Source: Flavobacterium psychrophilum (GTDB taxonomy: Bacteria; Bacteroidota; Bacteroidia; Flavobacteriales; Flavobacteriaceae). Taken from it: a stretch of DNA of 13,545 nucleotides. Shown here piece after piece: positions 1-6,299 of this stretch. The DNA lies in NCBI GenBank assembly GCA_945866505.1, contig CAMBHH010000090.1:1-13545 (forward strand), given 5' to 3'. Positions within the stretch are counted from its first letter, which is position 1. Every line of letters begins with the position of its first letter. The translations under genes were made by a program, and so were the position numbers. The notes below the pieces were generated by a model. The model was not told where the DNA came from. It saw only the letters and a list, made by a program, of their open reading frames with translations, and ran no database searches.

Positions 1-476
1 ATTGGAACACTATCTTCGCCAAAGGTTTTTTTATAACCCGCCACTGCCGAACTCATACAAAGTCTAGAGTTGGTGTCTATATTATTGGTTTTCAAAAAAC
101 CTTTAACCAATTTATTAACCAAATAATATTCTTCGGTAAGGCATTGTCCAGAAACATAAAAACCAACACTATCAGGTCCGTGTTTATTGATAATGGAAGA
201 AAAAACTGCGGCTGCACGATCCAAAGCGGCATCCCAACTCACTCTTTCTTTGGGGTGTGATTTGCTCCAACGCATTTCGGGATACAAAATTCGATCCGAA
301 GTATCATTTGCCACGTAATGTAAATTCATTCCTTTAGAACAAAGCATTCCTCTATTTACAGGATGATCAATATCGCCTTTTAATGATACGCCATTTTTAG
401 CATCATTGGTTACAATAATTCCACAGCCAACACCACAATAAGAACACGTAGTTTTAATTTCTGAATTTTGCATCAT
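1..476 (-). CDS. nasA: Assimilatory nitrate reductase catalytic subunit, N-terminal part (runs off left edge)
   Basis: A molybdopterin (bis-MGD) oxidoreductase that would reduce nitrate to nitrite in the cytoplasm. I translated 158 residues on the minus strand from the ATG at 476 (a second Met follows at 473). They hold the [4Fe-4S] cysteines C11, C14, C18 and C46 (C-X2-C-X3-C-X27-C) and the Mo-ligand motif SRLCMSSAV with Cys at 140, as in the Nap/Nas nitrate reductase family. No twin-arginine signal precedes the first cysteine, so the protein should stay in the cytoplasm, which favours assimilatory NasA/NarB over periplasmic NapA. A Cys at the Mo position argues against respiratory NarG, which uses Asp. 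The gene is divergent from the FNR-like regulator, and a shared 10-bp-phased operator array lies between them. The rest of the protein, including any fused electron-transfer domain, is outside the window. A formate dehydrogenase-like relative is the main alternative, but the SRLC motif and the neighbours favour nitrate. Confidence 0.93.
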   Translation of the reverse strand, partial: MMQNSEIKTTCSYCGVGCGIIVTNDAKNGVSLKGDIDHPVNRGMLCSKGMNLHYVANDTSDRILYPEMRWSKSHPKERVSWDAALDRAAAVFSSIINKHGPDSVGFYVSGQCLTEEYYLVNKLVKGFLKTNNIDTNSRLCMSSAVAGYKKTFGEDSVP

Positions 477-530
477 TGAAATTCTTTATAAATTGAAAAA
501 CTTTGCATATAAATTTTAAAAATGTAAAAA

Positions 531-556
531 TAAGTATTTTTACGTATAAATACGTA
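531..556. promoter_or_regulatory. Three 10-bp-phased operator half-sites between nasA and the FNR-like regulator
   Basis: Half-sites TAAGTA (531-536), TACGTA (541-546) and TACGTA (551-556) are each separated by 4 bp, giving two overlapping inverted-repeat sites that share the middle hexamer. The same TAMGTA-N4-TACKTA form recurs before the barrel gene, nirB and the response regulator. Relative to a TATGTTTG box at 576-583, the right-hand site centres about 41 bp before the presumed start of transcription toward the regulator, the usual place for an activating Crp/FNR dimer. Toward nasA, a weaker TACATTTT box (complement of 519-526, 7 of 8) would place the left-hand site between the -33 and -7 positions. 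Binding by the neighbouring FNR-like protein is inferred. Confidence 0.6.
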
Positions 557-575
557 TAAATTAAAAAATATTTGA

Positions 576-583
576 TATGTTTG
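576..583 (+). promoter_or_regulatory. Bacteroidota -7 box for the FNR-like regulator
   Basis: TATGTTTG matches the Bacteroidota -7 consensus TAnnTTTG exactly. No TTTG is present 19 bp upstream; that place (553-556) is the end of the operator array, suggesting an activator-dependent promoter. Transcription from about 590 would exclude the in-frame ATG at 577 as a start and supports the ATG at 634. Confidence 0.45.
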
Positions 584-633
584 ACAAAATAAATAATGCG
601 GGCAAATCATTATATTTTAAATTCTATTTTATT

Positions 634-1332
634 ATGAAGAAAGAAACGCCAGTTTGTAGCAGCTGTTCTAATGAAAATTGTTTCATTAAAAAACATCTTC
701 ATTTAGAACCAATGCAGCAATACATTGAAAAAAAGAACAGTTTTGTTTGCAAAAAATCGCAACAATTTATAATCGAAGGTGCGCCAACACAAGGTTTATA
801 TTTTGTTTACAAAGGAAAAGTAAAGACTGTAAAAACAGGTATTTATGGAAGAGAGCAAATTGTAAGATTGACAACAGCTGGCGATGTTGTAGGCTTTAGA
901 GGTTTTGGAACAAGCAATCGTTCACTAATTGGCGCATCAGCTTTAGAAGATACTACCTTATGTAATTTTAGTAATGAAGATATGCTTGATATCCTCAAAA
1001 ACATTCCCGAATTCACCTTCGATTTGATGCTTTTTTATGCTGAGGAATTGAACAAAAGCGAAAATAATATCCGAAAAATTGCGCAAATGAATGTCCGTGA
1101 GCGAGTAATTGACACCTTATTATATATACATCGAAAATTTGGTCAGTCGAATGGTGTTATTGAAGTCGAACTATCCAGACGTGACATCGCTGATTTTGCT
1201 GGAACCACCGAAGAACAAGTGATTCGAGTAATTTCGAGTTTGAAAAAAGAACTTCTCATCAAAACTATAGGGAAAAATATTGGCTTATTAAATATTGAAA
1301 AAATGCGTTCTGAAATCCTTGAACACAAGTAA
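634..1332 (+). CDS. FNR-like transcriptional regulator with Fe-S type cysteines (Crp/Fnr family)
   Basis: A 232-residue Crp/Fnr-family DNA-binding regulator. The N-terminal part has C8, C11 and C16 (C-X2-C-X4-C), and C110 follows 94 residues later in a segment resembling the one around E. coli FNR Cys122. This is the FNR [4Fe-4S] pattern (C20, C23, C29, C122), so an oxygen- or NO-labile cluster is likely. A cyclic-nucleotide-type beta-roll spans about 40-115, a long dimer helix about 128-160, and the winged HTH about 175-220. The recognition helix reads TTEEQVIR: E194 and R198 match FNR E209 and R213, but the FNR Ser212 place is Ile197. I chose the ATG at 634 because the in-frame ATG at 577 overlaps the predicted -7 box and adds 19 residues without family likeness; the longer form would be 251 residues. 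It probably controls the nitrate genes and itself through the TAMGTA-N4-TACKTA sites. Confidence 0.9.
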   Translation: MKKETPVCSSCSNENCFIKKHLHLEPMQQYIEKKNSFVCKKSQQFIIEGAPTQGLYFVYKGKVKTVKTGIYGREQIVRLTTAGDVVGFRGFGTSNRSLIGASALEDTTLCNFSNEDMLDILKNIPEFTFDLMLFYAEELNKSENNIRKIAQMNVRERVIDTLLYIHRKFGQSNGVIEVELSRRDIADFAGTTEEQVIRVISSLKKELLIKTIGKNIGLLNIEKMRSEILEHK

Positions 1333-1334
1333 GC

Positions 1335-1357
1335 AATAAGCATAAATCTTATTTTTT
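1335..1357 (+). terminator. Weak hairpin plus T-run after the regulator gene
   Basis: AATAAG (1335-1340) pairs with CTTATT (1348-1353) around a 7-nt loop and runs into a T-tract ending at 1357, starting 2 bases after the stop codon. The 6-bp stem has little GC, so termination may be partial. Confidence 0.4.
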
Positions 1358-1402
1358 GTACTTAAATTCCAAATTCAATTTAGTTTTCAAGTGTTTTTCT
1401 TA

Positions 1403-1555
1403 ATGAGCTACGTAATTTACTTAGCACTTAAAGTACTGCTACTGTTGGCTCAACTATCATTTGCTGCGAAAAAACATAAAAACAACTATTTATTCCCATT
1501 TATTTTGTGTGTTAAAAGATGGTTTGGGTCTGTTTTATTTCATAACGCTAAGTAA
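1403..1555 (+). CDS. Possible 50-residue small membrane or secreted peptide, unrecognised
   Basis: An ATG-started frame of 50 codons fills the gap between the regulator and the barrel gene. It begins MSYVIYLALKVLLLLLAQLS, a strongly hydrophobic stretch followed by AAKKHKNN, like a signal peptide or a single membrane span with a basic tail. Its stop codon at 1553-1555 falls inside the operator before the barrel gene. I recognise no family, and AT-rich spacers can give hydrophobic frames by chance. A near-operator (TACGTA and TACTTA, spacer 3 instead of 4) lies at 1409-1423, inside its first codons. Treat as a candidate only. Confidence 0.2.
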   Translation: MSYVIYLALKVLLLLAQLSFAAKKHKNNYLFPFILCVKRWFGSVLFHNAK

Positions 1556-1578
1556 TAATACTTACGTATATTTGCGTA
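1549..1578 (+). promoter_or_regulatory. Promoter and double operator of the nitrate-uptake operon
   Basis: TATATTTG at 1567-1574 is an exact TAnnTTTG -7 box 26 bp before the ATG. No TTTG lies at the -33 place (1544-1547 is AACG). TAAGTA-ATAA-TACTTA (1549-1564) is a perfect inverted repeat filling the space normally between the -33 and -7 boxes. A second site, TACGTA-TATT-TGCGTA (1563-1578, one mismatch), covers the -7 box itself. The block from TACGTA to AATA is nearly identical to the nirB promoter read in its own direction. Confidence 0.6.
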
Positions 1579-1600
1579 ATACTAATCAAAACATTTTATT

Positions 1601-3046
1601 ATGCAATCAACTACAACCAAATTACCAAGTATTCGAGGTTTTAGAAAAGTAACATTTTCAAAATCAAATCTTTCAAAGTCGTTATTATTAGGAATTGCCT
1701 TAACGGCTTTGAGTTATACGGAGGCAAAAGCACAATTTACCTTGACGGGACAAATTAAACCTCGAACCGAAGTGAGAGAAGGTCAAGGAACATTACAAAA
1801 GAAGGGCGACGATGCCGCAGCATTTGTATCACAAAGAACTAGACTTAACGCAGGATATACAGGATATCGCTTCAAAGCATTTATGGCATTACAAGATGTT
1901 CGAGTTTGGGGTCAAGACGCTTCTACTACCAATAGAACAACAACTGACGCAAATGATGGACTAATGCTTCACGAGGCTTGGGGAGAAATTATTTTGAATG
2001 ATACCATAAGTAAAATTAAAAACCTTTCATTAAAAATTGGTCGACAAGAAATTTCGTATGATGATCAAAAAGTAATCGGTAGTTTGGATTGGTTACAACA
2101 AGCGAGATCTCACGATGCCATTGTTTTGAAATTTGCTAACAAAAGCTGGATTGTTGATGTCGGTGCAGCATTTAACCAAAATAGAGAGCTACAAGTTGGT
2201 ACGCTTTATAATGGCATTCCTCCTGTTGGAACATACCCTGCCGGAACAAACGCGATTGGAACACTGTACAAATCATTTCAATATGCTTATGTGGGTAAGA
2301 AATTCTATTTCGGAGACCTATCCTTTTTATTCTTCAAAGATGATTTCAACAAATATACTACTGTGGCCACTGTTAAAACTCCTGTACAAGGCGTTTGGAG
2401 TCGCACTACAACTGGTTTGTTTTACAATGTAAACCCAACACGAAAAATCAACTTTACGGGAAGTTATTATATTCAGGGCGGTAAAAATAAAGACGGTCGT
2501 AGTTTGAATGCCAGCTTAGCTTCTATTACTTCAACAGTTCAAGTAAGTCGTAAATTATTTGTAGGTCCTGGAATAGATTATTTATCAGGAACTGATGGAA
2601 CCAAAGCAGTAACTGCGGATTCTAAAAGCAATGAATTTGACCCACTTTATGGTACACCACACAAATTCTGGGGGTACATGGATTATTTTTATGTAGCAAG
2701 TCCTTTTGGAAAACAAGGTTTAATGAACTATTTTTTCAAAGCAAAATATAATGCATCTGATAAATTAACATTATTCGCTGACCTTCATGGTTTTGAGGCT
2801 GCAAACAAAGTATCAGATGGACTTGGAGGTACGAGAGACAGTTATTTAGGCACAGAACTAGATTTGAAATTGACTTATAACTTTACTAAACTTATTAATA
2901 TTGAGGCAGGATATTCTTATATGCAAGCGACCAATACTATGGCTTCGGTACAAGTTAAAAATGTAACTAATGCCAATCTTACTCCACAATGGGCGTATGT
3001 GACTTTATTAATAAAACCTGATTTTCTATCTACTAAAAAACAATAA
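1601..3046 (+). CDS. Outer-membrane beta-barrel, alginate-export (porin-like) family; probable nitrate channel
   Basis: A 481-residue protein with a long basic N-region, a hydrophobic core (about 27-40, SLLLGIALTALSYTEAKA) and a likely signal-peptidase I cut near AKA|QF at 44/45. The mature part starts FTLTGQIKPRTEVREG and continues with alternating aromatic/polar strands and glycine/asparagine turns, as expected for an outer-membrane barrel of the alginate_exp type common in Bacteroidota. It is the first gene of the operon with nrtA (25 bp gap), nrtB and nrtD, and has the operator-controlled promoter just upstream. From this position I infer a channel for nitrate or nitrite across the outer membrane; nothing in the sequence indicates alginate. 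The family is likely but was judged by eye; a general porin is the main alternative. Confidence 0.8.
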   Translation: MQSTTTKLPSIRGFRKVTFSKSNLSKSLLLGIALTALSYTEAKAQFTLTGQIKPRTEVREGQGTLQKKGDDAAAFVSQRTRLNAGYTGYRFKAFMALQDVRVWGQDASTTNRTTTDANDGLMLHEAWGEIILNDTISKIKNLSLKIGRQEISYDDQKVIGSLDWLQQARSHDAIVLKFANKSWIVDVGAAFNQNRELQVGTLYNGIPPVGTYPAGTNAIGTLYKSFQYAYVGKKFYFGDLSFLFFKDDFNKYTTVATVKTPVQGVWSRTTTGLFYNVNPTRKINFTGSYYIQGGKNKDGRSLNASLASITSTVQVSRKLFVGPGIDYLSGTDGTKAVTADSKSNEFDPLYGTPHKFWGYMDYFYVASPFGKQGLMNYFFKAKYNASDKLTLFADLHGFEAANKVSDGLGGTRDSYLGTELDLKLTYNFTKLINIEAGYSYMQATNTMASVQVKNVTNANLTPQWAYVTLLIKPDFLSTKKQ

Positions 3047-3071
3047 TTTTAAACTCATTAAAATCAATAAA

Positions 3072-4295
3072 ATGAAAAAAATAAAAGAACAATTGGCAAG
3101 ATTAACAAAGTCTGTTTTGATTTTGTTAGTAGCCATCAGCACTTCGTTTGCCACTTTAAATGCGCAAGAACCCGTAAAACTAGGATTTATTCCACTAACC
3201 GATTGTTCGCCATTAGTTATGGCTAAAGAACTTGGCTTATTCAAAAAATATGGAGTTGAGGTTGTCCTAACAAAGGAAACTTCTTGGGCCAATGTTAGAG
3301 ATAAAATTTTAACAGGTGAATTAGATGGAGCACACTGCTTATATTCGATGCCGTTTTCAGTATATACTGGAGTAGGAGGTAAGGCTGGTTCCGAAATGAA
3401 AATTGCGATGATGTTAAACGTAAATGGTCAGGCTATAACCCTTTCAAATGATTTTTGTGGCAAAGTAGGTTTCAAACAAATGAATAAAGTAACCCCTGTA
3501 GTTGCTGCTAAATTGAAAGCCGAGAAAGAAGTCACTTTCGCGATGACTTTCCCGGGAGGGACGCACGATTTGTGGTTGCGCAACTGGATGTCACTTGCAG
3601 GATTAAACCAAAAAGCAGTAAAAATAATCACAATTCCTCCTCCGCAAATGGTGGCCAATATGAAAGTCGGGAACATGGACGGCTATTGTGTTGGAGAGCC
3701 TTGGGGCGGAGTTGCCGTAAAACAAGGTATTGGATTTACCCAAATTGCTTCACAAGACATTTGGAAAGATCACCCTGAAAAAGCATTGGTAGTCAACAGT
3801 GAGTTTAGCGCTAAACATAAAGCTGATTTAGTAAAAGTAATGAAAGCCGTAATGGAAGCTTGTAAATGGCTCGATGTACCAGCCAATCGTAAGAAAGCTG
3901 CTTCGATTATTGGGAAAGCACCTTATGTAAATGCTCCCGCAGAGGTTATCGAATCCAGATTAATGGGAGACTATAATTTAGGTTGCAACCAAGGAACTGA
4001 AATTTATGACAACGACTATATGTTGTTTCACAAAGGGGGAATGGTAAACTACCCACGCAATTCCTATGCAATATGGGCTATGGCACAGTTCGTTAGATTT
4101 GGATATTTAAATGACGCACCAAATTATAAAGCGATTGCCGATAAATTGATTCTTCAAGATTTATATGAAGAAGTGGCTAAAAGTATGAATGTAAAGGTAC
4201 CTGCTGACGATATGAAACCGTTTTCTCTTACTATGGACAAAACAGTGTTTGATCCCAATAATCCAGCGGCATATTTGAAAGTGGTTAAAAAGTAA
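3072..4295 (+). CDS. nrtA: Nitrate/nitrite ABC transporter substrate-binding protein, NrtA family
   Basis: A 407-residue periplasmic binding protein of the NrtA/CmpA type. The N-terminus has a signal peptide (hydrophobic about 14-27, cut near LNAQ|EP at 32/33) with no lipobox cysteine, so it should be soluble in the periplasm, unlike the lipoprotein NrtA of cyanobacteria. The mature start VKLGFIPLTDCSPLVMAKEL, then SWANVRDKI, NGQAIT, FPGGTHDLWLR and GEPWGG are hallmarks of the family. W72, Q120, H165 and K237 have about the right places and spacing to be the nitrate contacts seen in cyanobacterial NrtA; this alignment is from memory. It follows the outer-membrane barrel by 25 bp and precedes the permease by 121 bp. 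Bicarbonate (CmpA) or a related anion is possible, but the nasA and nirBD neighbours favour nitrate or nitrite. Confidence 0.9.
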   Translation: MKKIKEQLARLTKSVLILLVAISTSFATLNAQEPVKLGFIPLTDCSPLVMAKELGLFKKYGVEVVLTKETSWANVRDKILTGELDGAHCLYSMPFSVYTGVGGKAGSEMKIAMMLNVNGQAITLSNDFCGKVGFKQMNKVTPVVAAKLKAEKEVTFAMTFPGGTHDLWLRNWMSLAGLNQKAVKIITIPPPQMVANMKVGNMDGYCVGEPWGGVAVKQGIGFTQIASQDIWKDHPEKALVVNSEFSAKHKADLVKVMKAVMEACKWLDVPANRKKAASIIGKAPYVNAPAEVIESRLMGDYNLGCNQGTEIYDNDYMLFHKGGMVNYPRNSYAIWAMAQFVRFGYLNDAPNYKAIADKLILQDLYEEVAKSMNVKVPADDMKPFSLTMDKTVFDPNNPAAYLKVVKK

Positions 4296-4319
4296 ATATT
4301 TAGTAACTTTTTTTAAACC

Positions 4320-4387
4320 ATATAAGTCATATAAGTTCATCTTAGATTTTGCTTTGTGAACTTTGTGCCTTCTTTGTGAACTTTGTG
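4320..4387. repeat. Short direct repeats in the nrtA-nrtB spacer
   Basis: Two copies of ATATAAGT (4320-4327 and 4329-4336) are followed by four copies of CTTTGTG at 4352, 4361, 4372 and 4381 (steps of 9, 11 and 9). The second block is of the style CTTTGTGAACTTTGTG that I recall as a frequent spacer element in Flavobacterium genomes. Its role is unknown. It supplies several TTTG words, so a chance internal promoter for nrtB is possible. Confidence 0.6.
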
Positions 4388-4416
4388 GTTAAAATTAATA
4401 AATACCTAACAAGAAT

Positions 4417-5298
4417 ATGATATCAGATAACGCATTATCAGTAAATGAATTGGATCAAAATACAACCGTAGTTTCAGACACGAGTGTACCAAGTTCTCAA
4501 AACAACGTAAAAATAAAAGAATTCCTAAATCGAATGTTCGAAAAATCAAAATCAGTACTTTTTGCAACCGTTGGTCTTTTAGTATTTGGACTATTATGGA
4601 GTTTGTTAAGTGCATATACAGAAAGCGCTTTACCAACACCATTAGCAACATTAACCGTTTTGAAAGAAATGCTAAGCGATCCTTTTTATGATTATGGTCC
4701 TAACGATAAAGGAATTGGTTTGCAATTGTTCGTTTCTATCAAAACGGTGCTTATGGGATTTTTGATGGGTTCTTTAATTGCTATTCCAATCGGAATTTTG
4801 ATGGGAGCCAGTACAATTTGCAAACAAATTTTTTATCCAATTGTACAATTATTGAAACCTGTTTCGCCTTTGGCATGGTTTCCTATTGGTTTAGTGGTTT
4901 TTAAAGATACTGGAATGGCAACCATATTTATAGTTTTCATTACTTCTTTGTGGTCAACATTAATCAACACTTCTTTTGGAGTAGGGTCGATTCCTCAAGA
5001 TCATAAAAATGTGGCGAAAGCTTTTGGTTTTTCTAAAATGAGGTATTTGACTAAAATATTGATTCCTTATAGTTTACCACATATTATTACAGGATTACGT
5101 TTGAGCATTAGTGTGGCTTGGTTGGTTATTGTTGCTGGTGAAATGCTGTCAGGCGGTGCTGGAATTGGATTTTTTGTTTGGGACAGTTGGAACGCTTTAA
5201 GCCTTGAAAAAGTTATATCTGCTATTATCATCATTGGAATCGTCGGACTACTTTTCGATAGAATATTCACTTATATTGAGAGCAAAGTTGCCTATTAA
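4417..5298 (+). CDS. nrtB: Nitrate/nitrite ABC transporter permease, NrtB family
   Basis: A 293-residue inner-membrane permease of the binding-protein-dependent type. A polar N-terminal tail of about 45 residues is followed by a first membrane span (about 47-66), then the transmembrane core with spans near 107-130, 150-185, 225-245 and 265-283. The cytoplasmic EAA loop lies at 198-221 (NVAKAFGFSKMRYLTKILIP), with the conserved Gly and the final Pro, and would dock with the ATPase. The motif STLINTSFGVGSIP before it is typical of the NrtB/SsuC/TauC group. It lies between the binding protein and the ATPase in the same direction, with repeat-bearing spacers of 121 and 102 bp on either side. By sequence alone taurine, sulfonate or bicarbonate permeases are close relatives; the operon context decides for nitrate. 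Confidence 0.9.
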   Translation: MISDNALSVNELDQNTTVVSDTSVPSSQNNVKIKEFLNRMFEKSKSVLFATVGLLVFGLLWSLLSAYTESALPTPLATLTVLKEMLSDPFYDYGPNDKGIGLQLFVSIKTVLMGFLMGSLIAIPIGILMGASTICKQIFYPIVQLLKPVSPLAWFPIGLVVFKDTGMATIFIVFITSLWSTLINTSFGVGSIPQDHKNVAKAFGFSKMRYLTKILIPYSLPHIITGLRLSISVAWLVIVAGEMLSGGAGIGFFVWDSWNALSLEKVISAIIIIGIVGLLFDRIFTYIESKVAY

Positions 5299-5300
5299 AA

Positions 5301-5383
5301 AGTTAGAAGTTAGAAGTTAGAAGTGGGAAGAATAGTTGGTTTTCTATCTCCCATCTTCAACCTTCCAACTTCCATCTCTTAAC
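5301..5383. repeat. Tandem 7-bp repeat forming a long imperfect hairpin, nrtB-nrtD spacer
   Basis: The unit AGTTAGA is repeated three times (5301-5321), with a degenerate fourth copy AGTGGGA (5322-5328). The right part (about 5352-5383, rich in CTTCCAACTTCC) is an imperfect reverse complement, so the RNA could fold into a long hairpin beginning 3 bases after the nrtB stop. I recall elements of this make-up in many Flavobacterium spacers. It may stabilise the nrtA-nrtB message or lower nrtD expression; both are guesses. Confidence 0.65.
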
Positions 5384-5400
5384 AATTTAAACAAAAAAAA

Positions 5401-6207
5401 ATGAGCTATTTAGAAATCAAAAATTTAGAAATCTCTTTTCCAACTCCAAAAGGGAAATATATTGCAGTACAAGATATTAATCTTTCTATTAAAAAAGGTG
5501 AAATTATCTCTATAATTGGACATTCAGGTTGTGGAAAATCGACTATTATGAATGCTATTGCTGGAATGCTTACACCAACAGGCGGCACAGTTGTATTAGA
5601 CGGAAAAAATATAAAAGGTCCGGGACCAGACAGAGGAATCGTTTTTCAAAACTACTCCCTTTTGCCTTGGTTATCGGTTCACGAAAATATTTTTCAAGCG
5701 GTAGATTCGGTTATGGATTGTTCTAAAAAAGAAAAACATGACATTGTCGATTACAATCTAAAAATGGTGAATTTACTATCGCATAGAGATAAACTGCCAG
5801 GACAATTGTCAGGCGGAATGAAACAACGTGTTGCCATTGCTAGAGCATTTGCTATCAATCCTGGTGTTTTATTGCTGGATGAACCATTTGGTGCTTTGGA
5901 TGCTTTTACGAAAAGTTCGATGCAGCTGGAAGTGTTGAAATTATGGAATCTCAACAACCGTGACAAAACCATCATTATGATTACCCACGACATAGAAGAA
6001 GCCTTATTTTTATCGGACAGAATTGTGGTTATGAATGATGGCCCAGCTTCGACCATTAGAGAAATCGTAGAAGTTCATCTGAAAAGACCAAGGAACAAAA
6101 TTGAGATTGTAAAAACTGAAGAGTATATCGAATTGAGAGATAAATTATTGCATCTACTTACCGAAGAATTTTCTATTGAAGATTTAGGAATGGTGTATAA
6201 AAGTTAG
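5401..6207 (+). CDS. nrtD: Nitrate/nitrite ABC transporter ATP-binding protein, NrtD family
   Basis: A 268-residue ABC ATPase that powers import through the NrtB-like permease on the cytoplasmic side. Visible motifs are Walker A GHSGCGKST at 40-48, the Q-loop Gln83 in VFQNYSLLPW, the signature LSGGMKQR at 136-143, Walker B VLLLDEPFGALD at 156-167 with catalytic Glu161, and the H-loop His196 in MITHDIEEA. Q-loop and signature context match the NrtD/SsuB/TauB subfamily. The length is that of a stand-alone ATPase: it lacks the C-terminal binding-protein-like domain of cyanobacterial NrtC. It is the last gene of the uptake operon, and a hairpin terminator follows 28 bp after the stop. Only one ATPase gene is present, so a homodimer is expected. 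Confidence 0.92.
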   Translation: MSYLEIKNLEISFPTPKGKYIAVQDINLSIKKGEIISIIGHSGCGKSTIMNAIAGMLTPTGGTVVLDGKNIKGPGPDRGIVFQNYSLLPWLSVHENIFQAVDSVMDCSKKEKHDIVDYNLKMVNLLSHRDKLPGQLSGGMKQRVAIARAFAINPGVLLLDEPFGALDAFTKSSMQLEVLKLWNLNNRDKTIIMITHDIEEALFLSDRIVVMNDGPASTIREIVEVHLKRPRNKIEIVKTEEYIELRDKLLHLLTEEFSIEDLGMVYKS

Positions 6208-6235
6208 TTTTAATTTAGTTTGGTTGATAAGAATT

Positions 6236-6270
6236 CCTGCAATGTTGGTGCATTGCAGGGGTTTCTTATT
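6236..6270 (+). terminator. Intrinsic terminator after the uptake operon
   Basis: CCTGCAATG (6236-6244) and CATTGCAGG (6251-6259) form a perfect 9-bp stem around a 6-nt loop, followed by a T-rich stretch (GGTTTCTTATTTT). It lies between nrtD and the chlorite dismutase gene, so the latter either has its own promoter or depends on read-through. Confidence 0.8.
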
Positions 6271-6299
6271 TTAAAAGGAAAATAATTTAAAAAACTATT

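Noticed and set aside
577..633. In-frame upstream ATG extending the FNR-like regulator by 19 residues
   Set aside because: It overlaps the exact TATGTTTG -7 box, the extra residues have no family likeness, and the ATG at 634 places the cysteine cluster near the N-terminus as in FNR-type proteins.
1461..1652. 63-codon plus-strand frame overlapping the barrel gene start
   Set aside because: It crosses the promoter and runs into the barrel gene in another frame; low-complexity product, no family likeness.
5301..5328. AGTTAGA tandem copies as a CRISPR array
   Set aside because: The unit is 7 bp with no spacers, and the right arm pairs with it as a hairpin.
5751..6056. 101-codon frame antisense to the ABC ATPase gene
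   Set aside because: It lies wholly inside a strongly conserved gene whose motifs explain the sequence; product unrecognisable.
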